Origin: Gordonia rubripertincta
GTDB lineage: Bacteria; Actinomycetota; Actinomycetes; Mycobacteriales; Mycobacteriaceae
NCBI RefSeq assembly: GCF_038024875.1
Contig: NZ_CP136136.1
Location: 3,410,001-3,474,000, forward strand
Direction of reading: 5' to 3'
Length of the DNA stretch: 64,000 nucleotides
In this document: positions 52,968 through 61,751 of the stretch, one piece after another
How positions within the stretch are numbered: position 1 is the first letter of the stretch
Layout: each line of letters opens with the position of its first letter
Program-made: the position numbers and the translations under genes
Notes under the pieces: generated by a model
Seen by the model: the letters and a program-made list of their open reading frames with translations, nothing else
Told to the model about the DNA's origin: nothing
Database searches by the model: none

Positions 52968-53016
52968 GCGCCGGTGGCGGTGCGGTTGGCACATCCAACC
53001 GCACCGCCACCGGCGC
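52968..53016. terminator. Perfect 22-bp-arm hairpin between convergent genes
   Basis: The arms 52968-52989 and 52995-53016 are exact reverse complements around a CACAT loop. The hairpin lies 29 bases after the VOC gene and before the stop of the convergent GntR gene. It is probably a bidirectional terminator. Confidence 0.75.
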
Positions 53017-53081
53017 TTCATGTCCAGGGCGTCACCGTTCGGGCGCGGCGCCGGCACTCGGCGGTCAGTATCGACCACAGG

Positions 53082-53783
53082 TCAAAAAGCTATGGGATCC
53101 AGTGCACGGAGGGCGATCTCCTCGTTGTCGTCGAGGTGTTGACGGGTGGCCACCGCGACGGTGTCGGCATCGCCGGTCAACGTCGCCTGAAGCAGCGCGT
53201 GGTGCGTGTGCCATCGACGATCGGGCTCGTTCGGATCGGAGTCGAGCCCCGCAAAAGCCAACCGAACGTAACGTTCGGCCGCATGCCACAATCCCTCGAG
53301 GATTCGCAGATCCCATTCTGTCGCAGCAGGTTTGAGGAGTTGTTGATGAAAAGCATGGTGAGCGTCGTAGACGTCGTCGATGTCCAGGCTGGCGTCGGCG
53401 AACACCGCCAGGTGCTTCTCCGCTTGCGCGATGTCCTGCTTGGTGAGCAACGCGCTTGCCCGTCCTGCGAGTTCGGGCTCGATCTGTCGCCGTAGCCGAT
53501 AGATGCCGTGCAGATCGTCGTGACTGAGGGGGGCCACCATCGCGCTCTTGCCCGGACGGATGACTACCAGACCCTGCGCCTCGAGTTCACGGAGGGCTTC
53601 GCGGACGGGTATGAAACTGACGCCGAGCTGGGCCGAGACCTTGCGCAGTGAGAATGCCTGGCCTGCCCGGAGGTCGCCGGACAAGATTGCCCTACGAATC
53701 TCCTTGGCCACCTGATCGGGCACCGACACTGTGGTCAGCGACCGCAGTGGCAGAGCCTCCTCGTCGGCACGTGCCGTAGCCAT
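53082..53783 (-). CDS. GntR-family regulator (FCD subfamily)
   Basis: This is a 233-residue regulator. The N-terminal winged helix (QVAKEIRRAILSGDLRAGQA, SLRKVSAQLGVSFIPVREAL) is followed by an FCD ligand domain (LRRQIEPELAGRAS, DAHHAFHQQLL, HHALLQATLTGDADTV) with metal-binding His residues. It is a plausible repressor of cluster B. A TGATATAACG motif lies about 33 bases upstream of its ATG (53816-53825), which would allow autoregulation. The start at 53783 has a GAGAGG site. Confidence 0.9.
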   Translation of the reverse strand: MATARADEEALPLRSLTTVSVPDQVAKEIRRAILSGDLRAGQAFSLRKVSAQLGVSFIPVREALRELEAQGLVVIRPGKSAMVAPLSHDDLHGIYRLRRQIEPELAGRASALLTKQDIAQAEKHLAVFADASLDIDDVYDAHHAFHQQLLKPAATEWDLRILEGLWHAAERYVRLAFAGLDSDPNEPDRRWHTHHALLQATLTGDADTVAVATRQHLDDNEEIALRALDPIAF

Positions 53784-53815
53784 GGTCGTCACCTCTCCTC
53801 CGATAGACCGCGCAA

Positions 53816-53825
53816 TGATATAACG
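53816..53825. promoter_or_regulatory. TGATATAACG operator motif upstream of GntR gene
   Basis: This is one of four related sites in cluster B promoters. It lies between the GntR start and the end of the AsnC-type gene. Confidence 0.5.
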
Positions 53826-53834
53826 GCCGTTTCG

Positions 53835-54329
53835 CTACGGCTCGTCTTGGCGATCGGCGGCCAGCGCCTCGATCAACGGTGTCACGCGGTACGGGACCAT
53901 GTCACGCATCACCAGGCCCGTCGTGGTCCGCTTGACGCCTCGGATGGCCAAGATGTCGCCGGCCACCCGATACAGGTCCTCTACGTTTCGCGCGACGACG
54001 TGGATGAGCAGATCCGCGACGCCGCTGAGTCCGTGGACTTCGACGACCTCAGGAACTTCCGACAGCGCGTCCGCAACCGAATCAAGCCGTCGCTGACGGA
54101 CATTCGTGAACACGAACGCATGAATCGGATAACCCAACGCCGCCGGGTTCACCCGCCGCTCGAAAGAATACAAGGTTGCGGACTGCTCCAACTTCGCGAT
54201 TCTGGCCTGCACTGTGTTCCGCGACAGGCCGGTGTGTTCGGCGAGCGCCAAGGCGGTGGCCCGCGGGGCGCCCTTCAAGGCCAGGAGCAGTCGCGCATCA
54301 ATGGCGTCGGCGAGTCCGAATCTTGGCAT
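53835..54329 (-). CDS. Lrp/AsnC-family regulator
   Basis: This is a 164-residue regulator. The N-terminal HTH (DAIDARLLLALKGAPRATAL, ALAEHTGLSRNTVQARIAKLE) and a C-terminal RAM-type domain (AFVFTNVRQRRLDSVADAL, VVEVHGLSGVADLLIHVVA) match AsnC/Lrp proteins that sense amino acids or keto acids. It is divergent from the E1 gene, with the TGTTATAACA palindrome between them. It may tune the keto-acid branch of the cluster. Confidence 0.9.
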   Translation of the reverse strand: MPRFGLADAIDARLLLALKGAPRATALALAEHTGLSRNTVQARIAKLEQSATLYSFERRVNPAALGYPIHAFVFTNVRQRRLDSVADALSEVPEVVEVHGLSGVADLLIHVVARNVEDLYRVAGDILAIRGVKRTTTGLVMRDMVPYRVTPLIEALAADRQDEP

Positions 54330-54421
54330 ATTGCACCCCTCTTCGATGGGTCTCTGCAGCATAGTGTGCACAGTGCGCATGGTGGAAGCAGACTATTGCG
54401 CACTTCTCGTTGATAGTTCAC

Positions 54422-54431
54422 TGTTATAACA
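54422..54431. promoter_or_regulatory. TGTTATAACA palindrome in AsnC/E1 divergent promoter
   Basis: This is a perfect 10-bp palindrome located between the AsnC-type gene (start 54329) and the E1 gene (start 54579). It is identical to the site at 61667-61676. Confidence 0.55.
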
Positions 54432-54578
54432 ACAGTTTCGTCGGAGGGTGTCACCCACGCCGCGTCTGATGATCTGCCGCTTCGCACCCCGGTGGCCATC
54501 CAGCCTTGCAACCGGCCCGCTTTCGAGATCCGACGGCGTCAGCGACTCCATCGCGCATTCCATTCTCAGGAGCTATAA

Positions 54579-56930
54579 ATGTCCACAACGCACAAGGCCG
54601 AGATCGGGTCCGAGACAGTCTTCCCGCGGGCGGCTGACATCGACCCCCGGGTTCTCGATGAGGTTGCCGAACAGGTTCTTTGGCTGTCGACGGCGATCAT
54701 CCATCACGCAAACCGGGTGCGGCCGAACACGAGTGGCCTCAAGGTCGGTGGCCACCAGGCGTCGAGCGCGTCGATGGTGGCGATCATGACCGCGCTGTGG
54801 TTTGAGCAGTTGCAGGCCGGGGACCGGGTGTCGGTGAAGCCGCACGCGTCGCCGGTGCTGCACAGCATCAACTATCTCCTGGGCGATCTCGAAGAGAAGT
54901 ACCTGACCACGCTCCGTGAGTACAAGGGGCTGCAGTCCTACCCGAGTCGTTCCAAAGACCCCGACACCGTCGATTACTCCACGGGATCGGTCGGAATCGG
55001 CGCCACCGCACCGATTTGGGCGGCTATCGCGCGCCGCTATGTGCAGACCGCCATGGGCACCGCCGGGAGCGGCCGCCAGTACTCCTTGGTCGGTGACGCC
55101 GAACTCGACGAAGGTGCGGTCTGGGAGGCGATCCTGGATCCGGGCGTTGCCGAACTGGGCGAGGTGGTCTGGATCGTCGACCTCAACCGACAGTCGCTCG
55201 ACCGCGTCGTCCCCAACATCGCCGCCGGACGCCTGGAGAAAATGTTCGACGCCGCCGGGTGGCAGGTCATCACCGTCAAGTTCGGCGCGCTGCTCGAGTC
55301 CCTTTTCGCCCGGCCCGGCGGGCAGGCCTTGCGGACCCGCATCCTGGACATGCCCAACGCCGAGTACCAGCGTCTGCTGCGGTGCACGCCGGAACAGGTC
55401 CGCGATCGTCTGCCGGGTGACGGGCCGGGCAGCAGCGAGATCACGGGCTTGATCGCTGACCTCGATGACTCGACACTGTCCGCGGCGATCCGCAACCTCG
55501 GCGGCCACGACATGGCTGCCTTGATCGAGGCCTACCGCCAGATCGACGACACCCGGCCGACCGTCATCATCGCCTACACAATCAAGGGCTACGGGCTGCC
55601 GACCGAAGGCCACCCGCAGAACCACTCGTCCCTGCTGAGCGTCGAGGAGTTCGAACAGTTCGCCGGCCGCCTCGGTCGCGACGCCGACAATCCGTGGGGG
55701 CGCTTCGACGAGGACTCGGAATTGGGTCGGCTCTGCGCGACGACCGCCGAGCGTTTGAAGCGCGACGCGATCCCGGCGCTGAACACACCCGAGGTTCCCG
55801 CCGACAGCGGACGTACCCCGAAGGGCACGGCCAGCACGCAGGCCGGCCTGGGACGCGTGCTCCTCGACCTGACCCGCAGCGCCCCGGAGGTCGCTGAGCG
55901 AGTCGTCACGGTCAGTCCCGACGTGAGCAGCACGACGAACCTCGCCGGTTGGGTCAACAAGGTCGGCGTGTGGTCGGCCGCCGAGCGCAAGAACTGGTTC
56001 GACGACGACCCCGAGACGCTGATGCACTGGCGTGAAAAGCCGACGGGGCAGCACATGGAGCTCGGCATCGCGGAGACCAACCTGGTCGGCCTGATGGGCG
56101 AGCTGGGGGCGACCTGGAGCCGTTGGGGCGAGCCGATCTTTCCGATCGGTGTCATGTACGACCCGTTCGTCGAGCGCGCCCTCGAGCCCTGGTCGTACGG
56201 CATCTACGCGGGTGGGCAGTCGATCTTGATCGGTACCCCCTCGGGCGTGACGCTCGCGGCCGAAGGCGGTGCGCACCAGTCGATCAAGACCCCGTCGATC
56301 GGACTGGAGCAGCCCGGCTGCATCTCGTATGAGCCGGCGTTCGGCATCGACGTCGAATGGACCCTGCTGGCCAGTATCGGCCGTCTGGGACGTCCGAACG
56401 GGACGTCGGCCTACCTCCGGTTGTCGACGCGCCCGGTCGATCAGTCTCTGGCCAACGTCCCCACCGACCCAGCCGCACGCGAGCGTCGTCGACGCCAGGT
56501 CGTCGCAGGCGGATACCCGCTGATCCGGCGACCGGACGCGAGCCTGACCATCGTCGCCATGGGCGCGATGATGCCGGAGGCCATCGCCGCAGGTGAACGC
56601 CTGGAACAGGCCGGGGTCAACGCCGACATCCTGTGCGTCACCAGCCCGGGACTCCTGTTCGAGGCAGTGCAGGCCCGGCGGGGCCAGGGCGAAGCAGACA
56701 CCTGGATCCTCGACCAGCTGCTGCCCGCTGAGCGCGCAACTCCGATGGTCACCGTCCTCGACGGTCACCCGCACACGCTGACGTTCCTCGCCGGCGTGAA
56801 CCGCGTTCCCTCGGTGTCGCTCGGCGTCAGCCAGTTCGGGCAGGTCGGATCACTCGAGGACGTCTACCGCCACCACGGCATCGACACCGACAGCATCGTG
56901 CGGGCCGCGCTAGACGTCCTGCCCGAATAG
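54579..56930 (+). CDS. AceE-like 2-oxoacid dehydrogenase E1 component (transketolase fold)
   Basis: This is a 783-residue thiamine-diphosphate enzyme of the homodimeric pyruvate dehydrogenase E1 (AceE) type. It shows KVGGHQASSASMVAIMTALW, the TPP motif GDAELDEG with the closing Asn in VDLNRQSLD, IAYTIKGYGLPTEGHPQNH, and the C-terminal transketolase part (HMELGIAETNLVGLMGELG). It is shorter than housekeeping AceE (about 880-930). Paired with the next E2 gene, it should decarboxylate a 2-oxo acid from the pathway and pass the acyl group to lipoate. Whether the substrate is pyruvate is unknown. Confidence 0.85.
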   Translation: MSTTHKAEIGSETVFPRAADIDPRVLDEVAEQVLWLSTAIIHHANRVRPNTSGLKVGGHQASSASMVAIMTALWFEQLQAGDRVSVKPHASPVLHSINYLLGDLEEKYLTTLREYKGLQSYPSRSKDPDTVDYSTGSVGIGATAPIWAAIARRYVQTAMGTAGSGRQYSLVGDAELDEGAVWEAILDPGVAELGEVVWIVDLNRQSLDRVVPNIAAGRLEKMFDAAGWQVITVKFGALLESLFARPGGQALRTRILDMPNAEYQRLLRCTPEQVRDRLPGDGPGSSEITGLIADLDDSTLSAAIRNLGGHDMAALIEAYRQIDDTRPTVIIAYTIKGYGLPTEGHPQNHSSLLSVEEFEQFAGRLGRDADNPWGRFDEDSELGRLCATTAERLKRDAIPALNTPEVPADSGRTPKGTASTQAGLGRVLLDLTRSAPEVAERVVTVSPDVSSTTNLAGWVNKVGVWSAAERKNWFDDDPETLMHWREKPTGQHMELGIAETNLVGLMGELGATWSRWGEPIFPIGVMYDPFVERALEPWSYGIYAGGQSILIGTPSGVTLAAEGGAHQSIKTPSIGLEQPGCISYEPAFGIDVEWTLLASIGRLGRPNGTSAYLRLSTRPVDQSLANVPTDPAARERRRRQVVAGGYPLIRRPDASLTIVAMGAMMPEAIAAGERLEQAGVNADILCVTSPGLLFEAVQARRGQGEADTWILDQLLPAERATPMVTVLDGHPHTLTFLAGVNRVPSVSLGVSQFGQVGSLEDVYRHHGIDTDSIVRAALDVLPE

Positions 56931-57002
56931 TCCTCTCCCGATCCGAAGCGATACAGCCCCAACCGATTCGCCGCCCGGCCACCCACCTCGCAAGGACACA
57001 CG

Positions 57003-58295
57003 ATGACCAGTACCCAGTCCGCGACGACCGTTCACATGCCTGCCCTCGGTGAGAGTGTCGAGGAGGGCACCATCACCCGATGGCTTAAAGAACCCGGCGA
57101 CCGCGTTGAGGCCGAGGAGGCGCTCCTCGAGGTCTCGACGGACAAGGTGGACACAGAGATCCCGTCGCCGGTCGGCGGGATCCTTGTGGAGATCCTGGCG
57201 TCCGAGGACGACGTGGTCGCGATCGGTGCGGACCTGGCCGTCATCGACACCGAGGGAGGCTCGTCGACGGAATCAGCAGGCGCACCCGACGGCGACACGG
57301 ACCGGGGTCCGTCGTCAGAGGCCGACGACCGGACACCAGAGCGCGCTCGGCCGCCGGCTCCCAAGCAGCCGGAACTGGAACCCTCGAAACCGGAACCCGC
57401 TGCTGCCCCGGCCCCCGAGGCGACCGCCCCGAAAGCCGAAACCGCCTTGGGTTCGGTGAACGGGGCAGCGCAGAAGGCTCCGGAGAAAGTGCAGCACGCC
57501 GCGGCCCCGGAGCCTCGCGACCTCAAAGAGGGTGCCAGTAAGTCTATTTCGGCGTCCCCGTCCGTTGCGAGGGGCTCGCTGGAGACGGTGACCGACAAGC
57601 TTCCGCGTATCCGGCGCACGATCGCCGCTCGCATGGTCGAATCGCTGCAGACCTCGGCGCAACTCACCACGGTGCTCGAGGCCGATGTCACCTCGGTCGC
57701 CGACCTTCGCCGCGCCCACAAGGACGAGTTCTACGCGCGCGTGGGCGTCAAGCTCTCGTTTCTGCCCTTCTTTGCGAAGGCGGCGGTCTCCGCGCTGTCC
57801 GACCACCGTGTTCTCAACGCCTCGCTGAACGCCGACGTCACCGAGATCACTTACCACGGTCGGGTCCACCTCGGCGTTGCGGTTGACAGCGACAAAGGGC
57901 TCATGGTTCCGGTCATTCGTGACGCCCAGGATCTCAGCATCGAGGGTCTTGCACGCGCGATCGCGGACAAGGCCGAGCGCGTGCGTGCGGGCAAGATCGG
58001 GCCGGACGAGCTCGGCGGCGGGACGTTCACTCTGACGAACACCGGTAGTCGCGGAGCATTGTTCGACACCCCGATCATCAACCAGCCGCAGACGGGAATT
58101 CTCGGCACCGGCGCAGTCGTCGAGCGGGTTGTACCGTCCCGCCGCGACGGTGCTTTAAGCCTTGACGTCCGCTCGATGGCGTACCTGTCCATCTCTTATG
58201 ACCACCGCGTCGTCGACGGGGCCGACGCCGCGCGGTACCTCACCACGATCAAGAACCGACTCGAAGGCGGGTTCCATGCGAGCGACCTCTACTGA
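57003..58295 (+). CDS. Dihydrolipoamide acyltransferase (E2), without visible subunit-binding domain
   Basis: This is a 430-residue E2. One lipoyl domain (residues about 8-80) has the lipoylated Lys48 in VSTDKVDTEIPSPVGG. An unusually long Ala/Pro/Glu-rich linker (about 85-195) follows. The catalytic domain begins LPRIRRTIAARMVESLQTSA and ends with the active-site SYDHRVVDGADAARYL (His and Asp). The peripheral subunit-binding domain normally found in the linker is not recognisable. It works with the upstream E1; an E3 must come from elsewhere. Confidence 0.87.
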   Translation: MTSTQSATTVHMPALGESVEEGTITRWLKEPGDRVEAEEALLEVSTDKVDTEIPSPVGGILVEILASEDDVVAIGADLAVIDTEGGSSTESAGAPDGDTDRGPSSEADDRTPERARPPAPKQPELEPSKPEPAAAPAPEATAPKAETALGSVNGAAQKAPEKVQHAAAPEPRDLKEGASKSISASPSVARGSLETVTDKLPRIRRTIAARMVESLQTSAQLTTVLEADVTSVADLRRAHKDEFYARVGVKLSFLPFFAKAAVSALSDHRVLNASLNADVTEITYHGRVHLGVAVDSDKGLMVPVIRDAQDLSIEGLARAIADKAERVRAGKIGPDELGGGTFTLTNTGSRGALFDTPIINQPQTGILGTGAVVERVVPSRRDGALSLDVRSMAYLSISYDHRVVDGADAARYLTTIKNRLEGGFHASDLY

Positions 58296-58566
58296 TTTAC
58301 AAGACGCAGGCGCACTCCCCACCACCGCCGATCGCGAGATGCTGCGATGGGCAGTCAAGTGGCTGCCGTTCGAAACAGGGGACGAGTACATCTTCCCCGA
58401 CTTCGGCGTCACGCCGGCTGTGTTCTACCACCGGATCAACATGCTGATCTCCACCGGTGCCGCGAACCATATCGAGCCCGGACTACGAATGCGCCTGCGC
58501 AGACACTGTTCCAGCAAGATCACCCGACTCAAGAATGCCCAGCGTATCGCCTCACTCCTAGGGTGA
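58276..58566 (+). CDS. DUF3263-like small protein
   Basis: This is a protein of about 96 residues with the same layout as the gene at 23045-23269: an N-terminal helix ending WAVKWLPFETG, then FPDFGVTPAVFYHRINMLI and a basic C-terminus (RMRLRRHCSSKITRLK). It overlaps the end of the E2 gene by 20 bases, so it is translated from the same message. The function is unknown; the FG.TP..FY part could bind DNA. Confidence 0.7.
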   Translation: MRATSTDLQDAGALPTTADREMLRWAVKWLPFETGDEYIFPDFGVTPAVFYHRINMLISTGAANHIEPGLRMRLRRHCSSKITRLKNAQRIASLLG

Positions 58567-58613
58567 CAACGGCACCGACCCACCGACAAACCCGCAGTAT
58601 AAGGACAACTGTC

Positions 58614-60458
58614 ATGACAACTCTGGACGCCGATGCAGCGCCTCGTCGACGGCGTGTGCGTCCGACCCCGAACGATCTGGCCGGCACCCGTACTGGCGCC
58701 GACCCGCGCGACCGCATGCGGATGAGTGGCGCCCTCGCGCTCGTCTGCGGTCTCGAAGCGCTCCATGTGGAGGCTGTGTTCGGGATGCCGACTCCCGACC
58801 TCCTCCCTGTATGGGAGCCGCTGTCTGACTCGCCCGGGGTGCGCGCCGTCCGTGTGAGGCACGAGCAGGGCGCCGGCCACGCTGCGGCGGGTTACGCCGC
58901 TTCGACGGGTCGAACCGGTGTGTTCGTGGCGGGGGCGGGAGCGGGTGCCACCAACTCGATCACCGCGCTTGCCGATGCCAACATGGATTCGGTCCCGGTC
59001 GTCGCGATTGCCGTTCAGGTCGACCGCGACGACATCGGGACGGACTCGTCCCGTGACGTGGACGTCATCGGCATCACGCGTTCGATCACCAAACACAGTT
59101 TCCTGGTGACCGACGCCGGCGACCTGCCGCGGATTCTGGCCGAGGCCTTCCACATCGCGGCGACGGGCCGGCCCGGCCCGGTGGTCGTCGCCGTTCCCTC
59201 CGACGTGCTGTCGGCCACGACCACGTTCGACTGGCCCGCAGAGGTTGACCTCCCCGGATACGAGTTTCCCACAACGGTTTCCGACGATTCGATCTGGTCC
59301 GCCGCGGAGGAGATCCTCGCCGCAAGCGCGCCCGTGTTGTACGTCGGGGGAGGTGTGGTGCGAGCGTCCGCCGCAGATGCGTTGCGTGAACTCGCCGAGC
59401 TGACCGGCATCCCGGTGGTGACCACGCTGATGGCGCGAGGCGCCTTCCCGGACGGCCATCCGCTGCATTACGGGATGCCCGGGATGCACGGCTCCGTCGC
59501 CGCGGTGGCGGCGCTGCAGAAGAGCGATCTCATCGTCGCGCTCGGCGCGCGATTCGACGATCGGGTGACCGGTGCGGCACGGTCGTTCGCGCCTGATGCT
59601 CGCGTGATCCATGTCGACATCGATCCGGCCGAGATCGGCAAGAACCGGCGCGCGGACATCGGCATCGTCGGACACGCGCGGACCGCGATCAGGGCCTTGA
59701 GCAGAGCTTTGCGACCCGAGCTTGCCCGCGGCCGGAAGCCTGACATCGGTCACTGGGTGGGCTACCTGGATCGGATGCGCACCGACTATCCGCTGAGCTA
59801 CGACGATCCGGCCGACGGTTCACTGTCACCCGAGCGGGTCATCGAAACCGTGAGCAAGCTGTCCAGCAGCGGGACGATCTTCGCGTCCGGTGTCGGACAG
59901 CACCAGATGTGGGCGGCGAACTTCGTCCGCTTCGATGCACCGAGAACGTGGTTGAACTCCGGAGGCCTCGGGACCATGGGGTACTCCGTCCCGGCGGCTA
60001 TCGGCGCCCAGGTCGGGAACCCCGACCGCGAGGTCTGGGCCGTCGACGGCGACGGCTGCTTCCAGATGACGGGCCGCGAACTCGCGTGCGCGGCGGAGGA
60101 GGGGCTGCCCATCAAGGTGGCGCTGATCAACAACGGGAATCTTGGCATGGTCCGCCAGCTGCAGACGGTGCACTACCAGGGCCGTCACCACAGCGTCGAC
60201 CTGGCCACCCTGACCCGACGGGTGCCGGACTTCGTCGTCTTCGCCGAGGCTCTGGGCTGCGTGGGTCTGCGCTGCGAGCGGCGGGATCAGCTCGAGGAGA
60301 CGATCGAGCTGGCGCGGGCGGTCACCGACCGTCCCGTGGTCATCGACTTCGTCGTCGGCGACGACTTGATGGTGTGGCCGATGATCGCGGCGGGGGCGAG
60401 CAACAACGAGATCCTGGTCGCCGACGGGATCCGGCCGCTGTTCGACGGCCTCGAGTGA
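58614..60458 (+). CDS. Acetolactate-synthase-like thiamine-diphosphate enzyme
   Basis: This is a 614-residue TPP enzyme close to the large subunit of acetohydroxyacid synthase. The catalytic Glu is in VRHEQGAGHAAAGYA, the AHAS-typical GARFDDRVTG and HVDIDPAEIGKNRRADI lie in the middle domain, and the TPP motif is VDGDGCFQMTGREL with NNGNLGMV. No small regulatory subunit is nearby, so a catabolic role (decarboxylation or ligation of a 2-oxo acid) is likely instead of amino-acid synthesis. The N-terminus carries about 35 extra arginine-rich residues. Confidence 0.85.
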   Translation: MTTLDADAAPRRRRVRPTPNDLAGTRTGADPRDRMRMSGALALVCGLEALHVEAVFGMPTPDLLPVWEPLSDSPGVRAVRVRHEQGAGHAAAGYAASTGRTGVFVAGAGAGATNSITALADANMDSVPVVAIAVQVDRDDIGTDSSRDVDVIGITRSITKHSFLVTDAGDLPRILAEAFHIAATGRPGPVVVAVPSDVLSATTTFDWPAEVDLPGYEFPTTVSDDSIWSAAEEILAASAPVLYVGGGVVRASAADALRELAELTGIPVVTTLMARGAFPDGHPLHYGMPGMHGSVAAVAALQKSDLIVALGARFDDRVTGAARSFAPDARVIHVDIDPAEIGKNRRADIGIVGHARTAIRALSRALRPELARGRKPDIGHWVGYLDRMRTDYPLSYDDPADGSLSPERVIETVSKLSSSGTIFASGVGQHQMWAANFVRFDAPRTWLNSGGLGTMGYSVPAAIGAQVGNPDREVWAVDGDGCFQMTGRELACAAEEGLPIKVALINNGNLGMVRQLQTVHYQGRHHSVDLATLTRRVPDFVVFAEALGCVGLRCERRDQLEETIELARAVTDRPVVIDFVVGDDLMVWPMIAAGASNNEILVADGIRPLFDGLE

Positions 60459-60504
60459 CTGCACAGGCTGTGTCGCGGTGGAAACCCCACCGCGACAAAG
60501 CTCT

Positions 60505-60951
60505 TCAGCCGTGGTGTGATGCCAGTACCGACAGGTCACGACTTTTCAGCAGCCATTGACCATCCTGCTCAACCAAGACATCGGCAACCGAAGCGAGTGC
60601 GTTGGGGATGCAGGGGCTTTCGCCGGACAGCAGGTACAGCGTCACGTTGTATGAGAGATGGACTTCGTTGCCGCTCGCTGGGCCGACCATTCGGACGTCG
60701 CTGACGGTATGGAGCGTGCGACGCCCCATACCGTCCCGAGCGCCCATGATTTCGCGGATGTTCTCGCGTCCGTGCATTTCGTCAGGGCCGAGCCGTTGGC
60801 GCCCATCCTCCACGAACAGGTCGGCGACGGACCCGCGTTGATCGGCGTCGGCCCGTGCGTACGAGTCCGCGATCACCTGCTCGCAGGCGAGGAGGGCCGA
60901 GAGCACGCGTCCATCGATCTCCTCCGGGGGCGTTGACTTCGTACTCGTCAC
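60505..60951 (-). CDS. SnoaL/NTF2-like protein
   Basis: This is a 148-residue NTF2-fold protein: LLACEQVIADSYARADADQR, VADLFVEDGRQRLGPDEMHG, RENIREIMGAR, VHLSYNVTLYLL. It resembles small subunits or isomerases found with ring-modifying enzymes. The GTG start overlaps the stop of the FMN reductase gene (GTGA), so the two are coupled. It may act on an intermediate of cluster B; the reaction is unknown. Confidence 0.78.
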   Translation of the reverse strand: MTSTKSTPPEEIDGRVLSALLACEQVIADSYARADADQRGSVADLFVEDGRQRLGPDEMHGRENIREIMGARDGMGRRTLHTVSDVRMVGPASGNEVHLSYNVTLYLLSGESPCIPNALASVADVLVEQDGQWLLKSRDLSVLASHHG

Positions 60952-61517
60952 CGGGCAGCCTCGGTTGTGCGCAACTTGCCGGCGAAGTCCGCGAATCGAT
61001 TCAGGTAGTCGCCGAGGAACTCTCGCGCAGAATCTTGCAGGGTTCCGTCTGGGCGAAACGGTTCTGAACGCGTGGACAGATAGGCCTCGCCGCCGAGGAC
61101 GGCGGCCCCTAGTGCTCCGAGCACCTGACGCAGGTGTAGTTGTCCTGCCGCCGTAGAGATCGCGCCCGGCGAGATCCCCGTGAGAGCTACAGGTTTGTCC
61201 AACCACGCGTTCGCGTGTGGGGGCTTCGAGCCCCAGTCGATGGCATTCTTGAGTACCGCGGGGACCGACCGGTTGTACTCGGGCATCACCATCAAGATCG
61301 CGTCGAATCCCCGGATCTTGTCGGTGAACACCTCGACCGGAGAAGGTCGGTCCGGCTCGAGGTCGCCGTTGTACATCGGCAGTTCGCCGAGCGCGACCTC
61401 GGTGAACGAAAGGCGTTCGGGGACAAGGCTAGCCATTGCGGACGCGAGTTTTCGGTTCACCGATTCGCGGCGTAGGCTTCCTACGAGGACACCTACCTCG
61501 ATTGCTGGGTCAGGCAC
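60948..61517 (-). CDS. NAD(P)H-dependent FMN reductase
   Basis: This is a 189-residue flavodoxin-fold reductase. The FMN phosphate loop is VGSLRRESVNRKLA (about 12-25), and the family signature MPEYNRSVPAVLKNAIDW surrounds the isoalloxazine site. It could supply reduced FMN or reduce quinone intermediates. It is first in a two-gene minus-strand unit with the SnoaL-like gene and is divergent from the FAH gene, with the TGTTATAACA site between them. Confidence 0.88.
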   Translation of the reverse strand: MPDPAIEVGVLVGSLRRESVNRKLASAMASLVPERLSFTEVALGELPMYNGDLEPDRPSPVEVFTDKIRGFDAILMVMPEYNRSVPAVLKNAIDWGSKPPHANAWLDKPVALTGISPGAISTAAGQLHLRQVLGALGAAVLGGEAYLSTRSEPFRPDGTLQDSAREFLGDYLNRFADFAGKLRTTEAAR

Positions 61518-61666
61518 TGGCTACCTTTCGTCGCTGACAATGCTAAAGAATCCGTTATCGCGGCGGTCGAGGAGCGGTCACGCAGATGTCGAGTCAACGA
61601 CCCACTCGCCGGCCGGAGGGCATTCAGTCGGGACTACGTATGGGATGGTTGTCACTCAACCGCTAC

Positions 61667-61676
61667 TGTTATAACA
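61667..61676. promoter_or_regulatory. TGTTATAACA palindrome in FMN reductase/FAH divergent promoter
   Basis: This is the fourth copy of the cluster B motif, identical to the one at 54422-54431. It lies between two divergent genes, so one site could control both. Confidence 0.55.
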
Positions 61677-61751
61677 TATGTCACCACGGCGAAGCTGTCC
61701 AGAGCTCTGGCCGAACCGCCACTCTCGGTCACGAACGTTGAGGCCGAGCAC

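Noticed and set aside
52968..53016. CRISPR repeat or attachment site
   Set aside because: It is a single inverted repeat, not repeated units with spacers, and it sits exactly between two convergent genes as a terminator would. No CRISPR array or cas gene was seen in the window.
54573..56774. 733-residue minus-strand frame opposite the E1 gene
   Set aside because: The plus frame has clear AceE-type motifs; the opposite frame is a GC-driven shadow of low complexity.
58614..60458. Housekeeping acetolactate synthase ilvB
   Set aside because: There is no ilvN or ilvC beside it, it lies in a catabolic cluster, and the N-terminus is extended; a catabolic relative is more likely, although the family match is strong.
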